64,000 nucleotides of DNA, taken from positions 12,196,763-12,260,762 of the forward strand of contig JAPTYO010000007.1 of NCBI GenBank assembly GCA_036873135.1, in the 5' to 3' direction. The notes beneath the pieces were generated by a model, which had not been told where the DNA came from, ran no database searches, and was given only the letters and a program-made list of their open reading frames with translations. The position numbers were made by a program, and so were the translations under genes. This document shows, piece after piece, positions 1 through 14,272 of this stretch. Source of the stretch: Clarkia xantiana subsp. parviflora (lineage: Eukaryota > Streptophyta > Magnoliopsida > Myrtales > Onagraceae). Numbering within the stretch: the stretch's first letter is position 1; each line of letters begins with the position of its first letter.

Positions 1-944
1 GACACAACAGTTTAACATTTGAAACTTCAAACACCTAATTTTAACAGTTTTTTAGTTATTAACCCAAAATTTTACTCTATTAACCGACCAAACATGGGGC
101 CGGTCGTCGTTGGCTGATTCAGTTTACTTTGAACAAAAATAAAAATAAATCATCTAGGTCGATCAACTTACCTTTTAGATTGGGATCGAGCCCTAATTTT
201 TATTTTTAATTTTAATTTCCTGCTGGGTTGCGTCGCTTTCGGGAAAAAAACATATATATCAACTAAGTGTTGGAAAAGTTTCTGATGATTAATTGCAAAC
301 TAGCAGAGATTCACGTCATTTTGGGAGATTCATAATTGTCCAAGAACCTAAATAAGCTAAATAGATGAAGGGTACAAAATACATAATTGTCCTAGGAAGC
401 CTCAATGTATGCAATTCAATGCACAAGACCTAATATTTGTTAGTACGTGAACTTAGTAGCACAATCTCAACCGTACATTGGACAATTATATTAACTAGGC
501 CTGAAACGAATCATGCGATATTTGAAAGATTCGAATGATTACAGATTGTGCTACCAAAGAGGGAAGCTAGAGTAATTAGCATGATATAGAGACACAAGCT
601 TATAGTGGAGATCCTAGTATGATGATAAGTCCACCTCATAATATGTATTTCTGCTTGTCGAAGGTGCATGCTCGTGGATGAGCAAGAAATAATATTGTGT
701 TATCCACTATGAAATTTAAATTTCCGCTCTATCCTAGAGTGCAGATAAAACAGTTTGACTTGAAAGACTTCTCAAAGCGGTGCTTGATAAACATAATAAA
801 ATTAAGCTGATACCCATCTATTACGTTAATCAAGTGGCAATAGTTGTTGTAAATAATCTTAAGTACCAAAGTAGTACAAAATACATATATTAAATACAAA
901 TATAAAAAAGAGTGCTTGAATAAAAGTTAATCGTTGTAGAATAC
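1..944. other. intergenic, no gene seen
   Basis: AT-rich stretch without a convincing reading frame. The right part runs into the copia remnant that follows and may be decayed retroelement sequence, but I see no terminal repeat that would delimit it. Confidence 0.4.
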
Positions 945-1065
945 ACATCAGCAAATGATACGGGGGCAGATCCATTAACAAAACCCTTGTGCAATGATGC
1001 TTTTGAAAGACATGAAATCTTTATGATCCATTCATGTAGGGTGACAGTAAATGTATGAATGATAT
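945..1065 (+). pseudogene. Ty1/copia polyprotein C-terminal remnant
   Basis: One frame reads a short peptide containing ADPLTKPL followed by DAFERHEIFM and then a stop. This is the conserved end of copia RNase H, where ADPLTKPL sits just before the polyprotein stop. Everything upstream that should encode gag, integrase and reverse transcriptase is absent or unreadable, so this is a relic. A 3' LTR would be expected just downstream, but I could not delimit one. Family assignment rests on this single motif. Confidence 0.6.
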
Positions 1066-3292
1066 TTAATAATATTAGAATTATTAATAAAGTTGCTTCT
1101 CGTGTTTATGAATTTCGCAATGTCATGACATAATAATGCATCAACATGTCTTTATATAAATAAAACCATAAGGAGTTTAAAGACTCCAACAAATGTCTAA
1201 TGTTTGGAACCCTGACATGTCAATCGGGCACGGTAATTCTTGGAAGCTTAATTCGCTCAGCATACCAAGACTACTCAAGAACCATGATAACATGGATCAC
1301 GGTTAAGCAAAACGATCACCGAGTTTCGGAGAGTCAAAGTCGGTCTTGTTTTTCCTATCGTCTCGGTGAGCACAAGTCCTGAAGAAACACATTCAGGGCT
1401 AGATGAGAATCGATGGCATCACATGATATATTTAGTCCTATCCAGGAATGAGTCGTGCTATCGACGCGTGTTTCATACCGCACGTGCCACATTTGACCAC
1501 AGGCCAGGCTTGGTTACGTTATACACGAGATGTTTGCGAATATCTGTTTTTGGTAACTTCTAAGTAGTACAATAATTTAGATTTTCAGATTTGTAATTAT
1601 TTTTATCTTTCAAGTTAGTATTCCGTTTGAAAACTGGCGTCGAAATGCATAAATTTATAAAGTATGTAAACTTATTACGACTATTCTACAAGTGGGGTTA
1701 TAAATGCATAGGTTTGTATTGCTTTGCCTTAGATATTGCAAGTCAATCTTAATCTATGTTAGTCAATCTTAAATAATTATTAGTATTTTAGTTAATCTTA
1801 GTGTTGATAGGTCTAATTCATAAGTACATAGTTTTTCATTAAAGTTTGTACAAATATTGTTAAATTAAAACGTTACTAATGCTTAAAATTTATGTGGATA
1901 TCTTATGTCATACTCAATTAATTAACGACGACACTTCATATCTTAATAGTCAATTTAGCGGAATTTGAAAAGTGACTAATTGTAAGAAAAGTTTATTAGT
2001 ATGTGATTATTTTCTCAATTATTATTAGCTAAATCTAAAACAATGGTTTATGTATGTGCTTTTTTTTATTTCCGATGATCACCTCTTGAGCGACCCAAGT
2101 CCGACATGCACCCATGATAGGGCTCAGTCGTTGGCTGATTCAGTTGACTAATTATAATTAACTTGACTTTGACCTAGCTAGCTAGTGGTTGAGCCCTAAC
2201 TCTACCAATGAAACCACGTGGGTGGTTTCCTAGCTAGGTTAGGTGAGCTTAACCACATTTGAAGAGTATATACTTCGAACTAAAAATCATGTTAATGACA
2301 AGACATACTATCAGCTTCCGTCATTCTTAATCTTAACATCAAAATGGACAGATACAATAATTACATGCTGGATTATAATAGTTGATATATTAAAAATTAC
2401 ATAATCTATTTTTGTCATTAAAATAGTGTGGGTAGTTACAACGAGACATTTAGTAGCAAGAGAGCGTTTACGAGTTACAATGGCAGTTAAGATATCAATA
2501 TATGTAATGTAATAAATAAGTAAGTAAAACCACTAGAAACAATTGAATCTTGTACTAACCTAAGCCATTAGGTGTCGAGTCTGATTTTGGAATCCCAACT
2601 ACCAAGTTATATATTATATGGTAAGCCGTAAGAGTCAGAGTACGAACATCATTCATCATCTCATCTCTCTTGCTAGTTGCTAGGTGAAAAAAGAGAGAAA
2701 AATATTTATTTATTTATATCATAAATTTACGTCCAATACACAATTTCCCTAAACATATTAACGTCATCTTTTATTTATTACTCAAATGTTTCCTTATAGT
2801 ATTTACAAGAATACTTGGCACAATTGATAATTTTAAATTTTATATGCATCAGGAAATTTGAGCACATTACACGGCTTATATTATTTTAATTAATTTAATG
2901 TCTATTTTTTGGTATGATTTTATCTATTTTAAAAATAGTAATAAAAAGTTATCCCCATTTATAGTGTACTTTAATTTACGAATTATTATTTTTAATATAT
3001 TAAAGTAGATGTGAAAAAATAGAAAATTTACCGTAACAGATAAACATACTATTTTTAATTAATTAAAATTCCGGACAAACAACTAGTAATAATAAATAAA
3101 ATATACAAAAGAAGAAGAAAGATTAAAATGGAAGGTTACGGACAAGTATTGGCCACCCGAACCCAACTTCCTGACTTATAACTTACTGCGCAAACCCCTG
3201 CATCATCCATCAAGCTCCTCTCCTCTCTTCAATCCAATCCAATACACACTATCAATTAAACAACCTTAAACAACAAACACTCCATCGTCATA
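1066..3292. other. intergenic, AT-rich, upstream of the LysM gene
   Basis: No supported gene. Two short open frames at 1200-1563 have no recognisable domain and are probably chance. The last 150 bases before 3293 are CT-rich, as in a plant 5' leader. Confidence 0.4.
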
Positions 3293-3610
3293 ATGAAGCC
3301 TCTTGTACCAAATAATGCAGCTTCTTCATGGATTTTCACTGCCACCTTAATCGGCCTCATATTGGTGGTGGGTCTTAGAGACAGTGCCGTAGATGAACAC
3401 TACCTCAATCTCTATGCAAGTTCTGGAAAGTTCCAGAACATGTTGTGCGACGAAATCTACGTTGTCAGGGAAGGTGAGACGCTGCACACCATCAGTGCTA
3501 AGTGCGGCGACCCTTTTATCGTCGAGCGCAACCCGCATATATACGATCCCGATGATGTTTTCCCTGGACTTGTCATTCGGATCATGCCTTATTACGATGG
3601 AAGTGGATAA
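3293..3610 (+). CDS. small secreted or membrane-anchored single-LysM protein
   Basis: This intronless gene encodes 105 residues. A hydrophobic segment at about residues 13-28 (IFTATLIGLILVVGL) is a signal peptide or N-terminal anchor. A single LysM domain follows at about residues 55-99: YVVREGETLHTISAKC, then ERNPHIYDPDDVFPGLVIRI. LysM domains bind N-acetylglucosamine-containing glycans. Plants have a family of about 100-residue one-LysM proteins without a kinase domain, and the length fits that family. The ATG follows a CT-rich leader and is the only Met before the hydrophobic segment. The gene converges on the broken transporter downstream, with about 490 bp between the two stops. Its ligand and its role in defence or symbiosis cannot be read from sequence. 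Confidence 0.85.
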   Translation: MKPLVPNNAASSWIFTATLIGLILVVGLRDSAVDEHYLNLYASSGKFQNMLCDEIYVVREGETLHTISAKCGDPFIVERNPHIYDPDDVFPGLVIRIMPYYDGSG

Positions 3611-3807
3611 TTAGATTTAATAATTTCCATATTGTAAATACTATGCGCGTCTTTGGCTAGGAATTAGTGGTTGCACGTACGTGAATTGCTTTCATATGTA
3701 TCGTTGTATGGTTATATATCTGCTCTTCGTAATTGCTTCTTCTTTTTTAATTGTTACGTGAACATGAAGTAACTAATTCATGTCTTGAAGCATTCACAAT
3801 ATAGTTG

Positions 3808-4085
3808 TGCCCAGGGAGTTAGTTTAGGGCTAGGTCCGGCCCAGTCGGGGTCGCCTGGGTTAGGCAACCCCGACTAGGGTCGGACCTAGCCTTGGGTAGA
3901 TCCATCGAGCCTAGTGGTTCGCGATTTGGATTATTTGAGACTAAATTGAACGATAAAAAAAGTTAGGAATGTAATGGAATGACTAAATTGAATAAAATCA
4001 AAAGTATATGGCAAATCACGTGACTTGAATATGACACTTAACGGCAAAAACTAACGGCTAACTAATAGATGAATCAAAAGTCTAC
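3808..4085. repeat. truncated copy of the GGGTTAA Mutator-like repeat family
   Basis: The segment holds the GC-rich core seen in the intact element at 16075-16632 (GGGTCGCCTGGGT next to a CCCCGAC repeat) and the arm that follows it, ending in a sequence like ACGGCTAACTAATAGATG. The left arm is missing, so this is a one-armed remnant. It lies between the convergent LysM and transporter genes and may contribute to their 3' untranslated regions. Confidence 0.6.
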
Positions 4086-4098
4086 AGAGCTCAAGAAT

Positions 4099-5813
4099 TT
4101 AATACAAAAAGTATACAAAAACCATGCCAAAACATGTTGTAGTAAAAATATCATAATAACCCAATTCATCGACTTTCTGCGACAACAATCCCACTTTGAA
4201 CTTCCTATACACATCACCCTTGTAAAACTTCCTTGTCCTTAAAACCAACACCACCGAGACTATACCCCCAAACAACGTGGCCGCAGCCGCCACAACAAAA
4301 GCCATTCTGAAGCCCTCCGGTCCGGTGCACCGCAATGCCTCCCCCACTTTCTCGTGTTCCCGAGTGATTCCATCTGCTTCCGGGCCTCGTTATCATATAA
4401 TCGCCCCGCCACCTTCACGTTAAAAATATACGAACCGACCGGGCTTGAGACCGAACCGACATTATACAATGTCGAGTAGTGCTTGAGCCCGAAGATCTCC
4501 GAAATGATCGTGCACACCAACGGAAGCTGCGCCCCGAGACAAAACCCCATGATCATCGAGGCCACGTACAACGAATTCGGCACCGCACACGCCACGAGAA
4601 CATGTCCCGTACAAGAGACGAGAAGCACGACCGTGAGTAGCATGGGGACGAGGGAATCTATACTTAGTCAGCAGAATCTCCGACCAGAATCCCGAAGATA
4701 CTCGTCCGAGGTAGTTCCATATGCTCACAAGGGACAAGAAAGTTGCCACACTGCGGTCGGGGTACCCCAAAGATTCCCCGATCTGTCCCAAGTCGTCGAT
4801 CATCGCCAAGATCCCCCCGACACCGCATGTTGTTGACACGAATAGTATAACCATGTCGAAGCTGAATACAGCTTGTAGTACAGAGTAATTTTCGCCCCTC
4901 TCCGGTGGGCTAAAGATGCTATGCTGGCTGGGAACTAGCCCATTTCGTGGCGGTGAATCTCCGGTGACCGGGGAAAGATCAACTTCACCGGTCTTCATCT
5001 CTTCGTTGATAACAATCACTAGCGGAAGCAGAATAATCGATATCAACACCACCGAAGCCAACCCAACGAACTCCGATCTCGAAAACGACACTCTTCTTTG
5101 TAAAATGATTACGACCATGAGAAACCCGGCAAGCCCTAGCGATACATACATGAATTTATGAAAAACGTCGGTGTCTTGTTCACGTATATTGGATTTGACG
5201 ATCCTAATCGTCGGGAGGAAGATGAACGATACGAGCGGAGGAAGCCATGCGATGAGTAGTACGAGGGACTTGGAGTCGTCTTCTCCGTAAAGAGCGTGGT
5301 AGAGTTGAGTAATGATCGCACCGCTTAACCCGATAAAGCCCTTCAAGAGCCCCATCACGATTCCCCGGCCTCGGGGGAAGTTGTGGACGCAAGTGACTAG
5401 GGTTCCGGTGTTTGGATACGAGAGCGAGTTCGCACCAATTGAGGTATAGAGACACATCTGCCAGACGTGGGGCCCACGTGTCCTTCCGTGATGGCGAGCC
5501 AGACTAGGAAGTAGCTGACGAAGTTGAGGATGGCTCCGATGAAAAGAACCACCCAAGGAGGAGCGATCTCGTAGAACAGACCCGCGATGATACCGAGGTT
5601 GCCACCGAGGTCCTTGAAGAAGCTGAGCAAGTTGAGGGTGGTTTGGTCGTAGCCGAGGAACAGCTTAATGCTGTTGGAATAGATACCGAACATGAAGGAT
5701 GTTCCGTTGAGCGACATGATCAAGATCGACGCAAAGGCAACGAACCATTTGCCGAAGATAACTTGTATGGCAAGTAGCCGAATGGGACCGAGGCACCGAG
5801 CATGATCGGCCAT
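4099..5813 (-). pseudogene. nodulin-like/NFD4-type major facilitator, frame broken three times
   Basis: Read on the minus strand, consecutive reading frames together give a full-length Nodulin-like/MFS transporter of the NUCLEAR FUSION DEFECTIVE 4 type. The N-terminus (FGKWFVAFASILIMSLNGTS, then YSNSIKLFLGYDQTTLNLLS) begins at 5813. The middle (WQMCLYTSIGANSLSYPNTG, TLVTCVHNFPRGRGIVMGLL) lies in another frame. The C-terminal half (GFCLGAQLPLVCTIISEIFG, LKHYSTLYNVGSVSSPVGSY) returns to the first frame, and the tail (ALRCTGPEGFRMAF) shifts again. The shifts fall near 5488, 4655 and 4380. No intron is needed between the blocks. Members of this family are about 550 residues with 12 membrane segments, which the pieces would supply. 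It is either a young pseudogene or a good gene with indel errors in the assembly. The clean coding between shifts and the absence of other stops favour very recent decay or errors. Confidence 0.8.
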
Positions 5814-6403
5814 GGGTATGGATGCTAACTGAAGCTTCTTTCTTTCTAGCTAGTAGGATCATATGGTGATTAAGTGTTTAATCAGGTTAAGGTGCATTTT
5901 GACTAATGTTAAGTAGACAAAAACATCAGAAGCTTAATTAGACCAATTTAATTAAGTAGTAAGTGGCACTGGCTGCCAATGTTAGTCCCAAACCCTTGTA
6001 TTTTGCATCATTTCACGACAGTTCAAGAGCTAACATCAATTCATAATCAATCATGGACTAGTGCCGACAAAAAACAGACGGTTGTTCCGGATAAATATTG
6101 TGCGGCCTCAGTATTGCGAATGATACTCTAATGTCTGACAAAATATGAATATACAACATATATATATACTGGGAGGGACCGAGACATACAAGAGAGTGTG
6201 CAATTACCTATTCAACTTTTCATGTTTTTCAATTTGATCAAATACTAACTAATGCTATCATTTTCCATTATTGTATGTTGGAAAATTGAGGATTTGACTA
6301 ATAATAAAGAATAATATTCGACGGTTGAATCAATGGACCTACATCTACAAGTAAAAACGCGCACCAATTTTCACTAAAACCACGATAGTGGTGACTACAC
6401 ACA
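5814..6403. other. intergenic, upstream of the broken transporter
   Basis: AT-rich with no reading frame of interest. It should contain the transporter's promoter on the minus strand, but no convincing TATA box was assigned. Confidence 0.3.
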
Positions 6404-6412
6404 GCAATCACA

Positions 6413-7517
6413 GACAAATTATTATATGGACCAAGTCTATCACCTAGCGGACTAAGTCAATTAAATTTTGACAACTAATATTCATTAAAATTCTAGTTAA
6501 CAACCCAAGGTACCAGAATGAAATTCTTTATATATTAGCAATAAATTTGGATATTTATAGTGATTTGGATATAATTTCTTGCCGTTAATTTGATATTAAT
6601 TTATAAAAAATTAATGACTAAATATTCACATTCTCCAAATTACTATTTAAATAATCAAACATAAAACTAGCTAAGTTTTAAAAATTATTTACAAAATTTA
6701 CATATTGTTGTTGATGCATGACGTTAGCAGCATAAGTCCAATTTTTTTTAGGCTTTAAGTATATTAAGAATTTACGTAGTTTTAAGTTTTTTTTTTTTTA
6801 ATCCTATTAAAATGGGTGAATAGTATGACAATACGAACCATAAAACGTTAATATTGAATACATAGTTTAACTGGGTGAACTCTATATGACTGAAATAGGG
6901 TTTTAAATACTTTTATAGTTTATGTAGTTTTAAGTTTTTCTTTCTAAAACCCTATTAGAATGGGTGAACAGTTTGGCAGGGTGAACCCTAGAGAGTTAAA
7001 ATTGGACGCAGATTTTGACCGGGTGAACCATGGATGACTAAAATTGGACAAATACTTTTTCATATTTTAGTCATTTATAATTCACCCGGTCAAATGTGCG
7101 TCCAATTTTAGCCCTCTAGGGTTCAACCTGTCTAACTGTTCACTCATTCTAATAGGGTTTTAGAAAGAAACTAAAAACTACATAAACACTAAGTATACTT
7201 AAAGCCTAAACCAATTTAAAAAAATCGGCGACAAAATTTAATTTTTTTGCAAATAATTTTAAATTTTGGTTAATTTTATGTTTGATTATTAGTTAATCAC
7301 GGTATTTAATAAATAAATATTTTAATTATTTAATGTAAACAAAAATGCCAACCTATTATATCCAAATTAGTATAAAGAATTCAAATCTAATGCCAATTAA
7401 GAATTTCTATTTAGTATGTTCGGTTGTTAACTATAATTTTAATAATTATTAGTTGTCAAAATCTAATTGGCTTAGTCCATAGCTAGATGGTGGATTAAGT
7501 CCACGTAATAATTTCTC
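6413..7517. mobile_element. Mutator-like foldback element with very long inverted arms
   Basis: The two halves are inverted copies of each other. The left end GACAAATTATTATATGGAC matches the reverse complement of the right end (GAGAAATTATTACGTGGAC). The similarity continues inward through TTGACAACTAAT, GTTAACAACC and the TAGGCTTTAAGTAT segment, with little unique centre around 7065. A perfect 9-bp direct repeat, GCAATCACA, flanks it at 6404-6412 and 7518-7526. A 9-bp target duplication is the hallmark of Mutator superfamily insertion. No transposase frame is present, so it is non-autonomous. A decayed single arm of similar sequence occurs near 53105-53320. Confidence 0.8.
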
Positions 7518-7526
7518 GCAATCACA

Positions 7527-8298
7527 AAATTCGTCACGCCACTTCTCTTAATTTGGTTGCTACCTAATTAACAAGCAGCGGCAAAAAAAAATTTGTTTTT
7601 GTTTTTTTAAACAATTGTCAAGCCCCTACGTAGAAGAAATCCACCGAGGGGGCTGTAGACAAGATCTAATGGGCTTAATATTGTTAATAAGGGGTCAACT
7701 AAACAATAATGGGCCTACACTAAATTCTCAACATTATTAATTTCGAATTAGACCGAATCTAGGTATTCTATAAATTTATTAATGTTAATCCGGCCGGTCG
7801 GCAAGCGATACAAAAGTCGATGTCATCCGTCCGTCCAACTAACTAACTAACTAGCTTGTTGAATTTAAATTATGAAACGAAAATGAAGCTTTGGTTGTAC
7901 TCTGTCCACTACATGAAAGAAGATTCTTTAGTCGTACAACAGTGCCTATTAAGGTAAGCTAAAAGAAAACCAAGGACACATGTTACATACATTGCAGTAC
8001 AATATTTTTAATTAATTTGGTCTTTCACCAACTACCTAATATTGTTTGCCAAAAAAAAAAAACTACCTAATATTATTATTTTATTTTAGTTTTTCATAAA
8101 CCATCCACACATTGTTCAATTTATTCAGATATTTAATTTAATAAGAGTTACCTTATTACCTCCATAGAATTGCACATTTACACTATACTTATTTCAAAGC
8201 ATACATATTCATAAATTGATTATCCGATGCAACAACACTTGTACTGATGATTAATTCAATTGATAATTAATTATAATGTAAGCGATTAATTTACTGAT
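7527..8298. other. intergenic, no gene seen
   Basis: AT-rich spacer between two Mutator-like elements. No frames with recognisable content. Confidence 0.3.
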
Positions 8299-8754
8299 GG
8301 GTTAATAACCTACGAAATGTCTGAATTTTGACATATATTAACTGGAGGTCTGAATTTTCAAAAGTTATTTTGGAATGTCTTAATTTTCAACTTTGTTGAT
8401 ATAAAAGGTCTCCGTCAATTTTTGGAAATAAACTTAAATTCCGAAAATGCCCTCCGACCAAAGTGCGCCCCTCACATGCTTGACCTAAAAAGACGAAAAT
8501 GCCCCATAAAGAAAAAAAAATATTATTCTTCGCCGGAAAACACCGCCGGTGACCGCCAAGGTCGCCCCAAAGCTCCGGAAAAAAGGGTTAAAAGTGTCAT
8601 TTCACAAAATTCTGTTAAATTTAACTCTAGAAATAGACGGAAAACCAAAGTTCAACAAAGTTGAAAATTCGGACCTTCCAGATTAACATTTGAAAATTCA
8701 GACATCTCCGGTTAATATAGGTCAAAATTCAGACATTTCAAAGGTTAGTAACCT
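8299..8754. mobile_element. non-autonomous Mutator-like element, same family as the peroxidase-intron insert
   Basis: The left end GGGTTAATAACCTACGAAAT and the reverse complement of the right end (GGTTACTAACCTTTGAAAT) match. Three TCTGAATTTT-type subterminal motifs recur on both arms, as in the element at 10879-11841. I found no matching direct repeats at the borders, so the target duplication has decayed or one end is misplaced. The short frame at 8422-8664 inside it has no recognisable domain. Confidence 0.6.
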
Positions 8755-8829
8755 GATTATCGGTCGGACCAACCCTTCTAATCCGTACATACTTGACCCC
8801 AAACAGGAAGGGACAAGAACCTATTTATT

Positions 8830-10012
8830 GTCTCAAGTTTGCCTTATGTTTCAGTTTGGTGTTTGACGTTTAAATTGAGTGTCCCATGTTTCATTTTGGT
8901 TGCAATTTGGTGTCTCAGTGTGATTACTTTAGAGAAGCCAATCCCGACGAAACTGTTGGATCACGGGCGAAGCTCCGTTACGTTCTTGACAGAAAGCTTG
9001 AACTCCTGGGCTCCGCGTAATCCTGCAAAAGGGGATGACCTGGGTGGTGACCCAGAATCCCTCTCCGATGCTTAAATGAGTATATGATCAATGAGGTGGT
9101 AAGCAGTAATCTAAGCTCGTATTAGAGAATGTGTTTAGGAGGGGAAGTTACTCAGTTACCTGAGACTGCGCCTGGCAGTTTTACCCACGATTCCGTATAT
9201 CTCGTTCGGGATTCCGTATATCTCGCTCCACGCTCCGCGTATCTCGCCCATACTCCGCGTATCTCGGGCACGCCCTGCGTATCTCAACCGTCTTCCCACT
9301 ACTCTATCTAGTAGGCGGGTTTCTCGGTCTTATCCTCTGATCACAAGTCCCAATTCATATCGGGGACTCCAGAGTTATCTTATTCTAGGTCACCACCCAG
9401 GACCCTTTGTCTCACGAGACAGATCCAGCCTCCGCGGGGCTTTATTATCGGGGCCTTTACTAAGGCATATCGGGGCCTACTCAAAGGCTTATTGTCGGGA
9501 GCATTCAGCTCATATATCGGGACTGCTAAAGTCGGGACCCTTCGTACTGGGTTTCCGGGCCTTCCAGGCCTTTCATGAGGCCCACTGGACCTACTCGCCG
9601 TCCATTGGCTGTTAACGGGGCTAACGATTACATCGGAACCCATCAGAAACCGACTGTCATATCCGAGCTCCCAAGCATGCTCCCTTCTCGTCACTTTGTC
9701 GGGACCATCACCTAAGAAGTTGGCCACATTTGCCCAAGTAAATCACGTTTTGTTGTCGCTCGAAATCGCTCTGCTGAAAACTTTTTTTTTTGTATGTTCA
9801 ACTTTTGGGTGAAATTTGACGATTTTGTGAAAAGTAAAAAGTGATGGATTATAAGTGGGCGAGTCGGTTGATGGAAATGGTTGAAAGAAGAGGAAAAGAC
9901 GGGCGGAGACACCAAATTTTAACAAAAATGAAACCTGAGACAATCTATATCAACACTTTAATCCTGTGACACCAAACTGAAACATGAGGTAAACCTGAGT
10001 TGTCCAACAGTA
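8830..10012. mobile_element. Mutator-like element with inverted arms and a GC-rich repetitive core
   Basis: The direct repeat CTATTTATT flanks the element at 8821-8829 and 10013-10021. The left arm contains TTGCCTTATGTTTCAGTTTG, and the reverse complement of the right arm contains TTTACCTCATGTTTCAGTTT. Both continue into a TTTGGTGTC motif repeated on each side. The core (about 8930-9720) differs sharply in composition. It is GC-rich, with reiterated CCGTATATCTCG or CCGCGTATCTCG at about 9188-9290 and then reiterated TATCGGGGC or GTCGGGAC motifs to 9720. No coding function is recognised in the core. The 9-bp duplication places it in the Mutator superfamily; arm sequences are unlike the GGGTTAA family. 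Confidence 0.7.
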
Positions 10013-10181
10013 CTATTTATTTACGTTTAATTAAGAAGAAGAATCGCCACGTCCCTTATCCTGTTCTTCTTCTTCTTCTTCTTCTTAGTCAGCACCTTCC
10101 ATATTTGAGTAACTTCAAAGCATATCTATACACTAGTCGTATAGTTTATACACGACATTACACCAAATGAACCCCTGTACT

Positions 10182-10196
10182 GTATATATATACTAC
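10182..10196 (+). promoter_or_regulatory. probable TATA box of the peroxidase gene
   Basis: TGTATATATATACT lies about 85 bases before the ATG at 10278, a normal spacing for a plant TATA box plus a short leader. Assigned by position and composition only. Confidence 0.4.
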
Positions 10197-10277
10197 ACAT
10201 GCCTTCAAATGTCTAACCACAATTAACTCGCCCTTCCAATTAAAACCCAACCCCTTTTACCAATTAATTCAACTTCC

Positions 10278-12422
<2,145 letters not shown>

Positions 12423-12842
12423 TTGATCAAAGAGACAGATTTGTTGAGGAATAAATAACTAGTAAAAGCACGGATTTACTTTTCTTAATGTTGATTGATT
12501 ATGTATTGTACTTGGATGGGAAAATAAGCAATAGTTCTTCTATTTGAAACAAGGGTAAAATGTATTTTGCTCCATTATTAATTTTTGGGCATTTTTAAGT
12601 TTTAACAAATCTTACTGTCTATGTCAGTTTTATCAGATTTTTTACCTGCTTTTGTTTTTCGTACTTTTTCATACACAAAAAGGGGCAAACAAATTATTAT
12701 TATATATATAAACATAAACAGGATTCCTTAAAAATGTTAAAACTTAAGCAGCGGTACATGTTAAAATGATTCAAACAATCAAACACCGAATCTGTGTAAT
12801 ACACTTTGCTTGAGCTTAAACATCATCAACAAAAGTAACTAA
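12423..12842. other. convergent 3' intergenic region
   Basis: 420 bp separate the stop codons of the peroxidase (+) and the dioxygenase (-). The region should carry both polyadenylation regions. An AATAAATAA run near 12450 is a possible peroxidase signal. No other feature. Confidence 0.4.
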
Positions 12843-14272
12843 TCATGCAAATACAACATCAGAACGCAACACGTACTTGACACCTTTTGTCACATTTCGA
12901 GCTTCATGCAGCATACATTTATCACCATGGATGTGAAACAGAGCCATTCCTTCCAAGGGAGCCACCTAGAGGTTTCAAAACAATGTAGGATGTAATCAAA
13001 TATAGCCTCTAATTTGGAGAAAATCACTTATTTAAAGCAACAAACAGTTTCAAATACCTCAGCCACAACACTGTTCCTTGAATTATAGAAGACGGTTTCT
13101 CCACCCACAAGAACATCAGAAGCAGAATCCTTTTTGGGTTTAGATCCACCACTCAGATATATCAATAGGGTATAATGCGTCTTTTTTCCTTCACCGAGGT
13201 CATTACTTTCATCAATATGCCTCCCGAAACGCTGACCAGTCTTGTACCTAAGAAAATGATTGTATAATTCATGTTCATGTCACTGAAACTATAGTTGACT
13301 CCATATAGATTAGCATTCATTGATAATCAAGAGTGTGGCCACACCTGTAGAGTCTAATATTTGGATTCAACCCAATAGCTGACTTGCTACGGATTTTGAT
13401 ATTGTCAAAGAGCTTGTTAAGTCCACATTCCCAAATGGTATTTGCAAGAGAAGGGTCGTTCACAGAGATTCTATCATTGTCTCGAAAAGCTTCGCCATAA
13501 GCTGGACCAAGACTGCCTTGGTGAACAAACCCAACTGATTCAGCAACCTTTACAAATGCTTGAGATTCAGCTGAAGTGAGGAAATTCTGAACCTGCACAT
13601 CTTAAGAATGAAGAAACAATGAAATTCTGCAACAACAAAAAAATAGCTCCCTATTTTACGTACTGCATTTCATTCTGATGCCAACCAAATTGGTCATTTC
13701 TAAAGGTAGACATGGAACTGAGGCAGCCAATGCACAATGAAGTTACTTTTGAAAGCTTGATTCTTAATTCAAGCATGTTCCAAAGATTATTCTTTCTGAT
13801 TAATCAATTGCTTACTTCATATCTCTGCATAATCAGTTAAGCCCAGCTGCAATCAAAGCTCGAGCTAAAGATCTTAGCAAGACATGGTTTAATAAACAAC
13901 AAAGTTGTTCTTGAGAACAGAATCCCTAAATACCCCAAATCAAATTAAAGATACACCATCGACAAAATTACAGTAGTCAATTCAATTCAACGGCCAAACT
14001 AACCGGAACCATCTGCTTGATTCGTCCTAGAGGCGAATAAAGTATAAAGTGGAGAAATTGGTACGACTAGAAGTAATCGACCATCGAAATTGAGAGAATC
14101 AAAGGCTTACAGTAAATAGATCGGTATCTTTGAGGCGAGAAATCTGGAGGTTCTGTTTAGGTTTAATCGGAGGCCACTTTAGGAGATCGGCAGCGGCGGT
14201 GGTGGTGGCTCTCTTAGCCGCTGCTGCCTCTCTTCTGCCCGACATTTTTCTCTTCATTCCGATATCCGCCAT
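12843..14272 (-). CDS. 2-oxoglutarate/Fe(II) dioxygenase, prolyl 4-hydroxylase-like
   Basis: Four exons on the minus strand (14272-14111, 13592-13345, 13247-13058, 12965-12843) join in frame into 240 residues. The N-terminus is basic (MADIGMKRKMSGRR), followed by KWPPIKPKQNLQISRLKD. The iron ligands are visible: HID in GQRFGRHIDES (exon 3) and the distal histidine in KCMLHEARNV (exon 4). The 2-oxoglutarate-binding arginine is probably that of KYVLRSD. The core EAFRDNDRISVNDP is typical of the plant members of this P4H-related family. It probably hydroxylates a protein side chain, but the substrate is unknown. There is no signal peptide or membrane segment, unlike ER collagen-type P4Hs, so a cytosolic or nuclear site is likely. 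The start at 14272 was chosen because it gives the family-like basic N-terminus; an in-frame ATG lies upstream at 14374 and another downstream at MSGRR. Confidence 0.88.

Noticed and set aside
3840..3900. GC-rich palindrome as a terminator or structured RNA
   Set aside because: The same GGGTCGCCTGGGT/CCCCGAC core occurs in the transposon family, which explains it.
9129..9727. Open frames at 9129-9311 (+) and 9380-9727 (-) with coding-like GC content
   Set aside because: They lie in the repetitive core of the 8830-10012 element and encode only iterations of short motifs; no conserved family was recognised.
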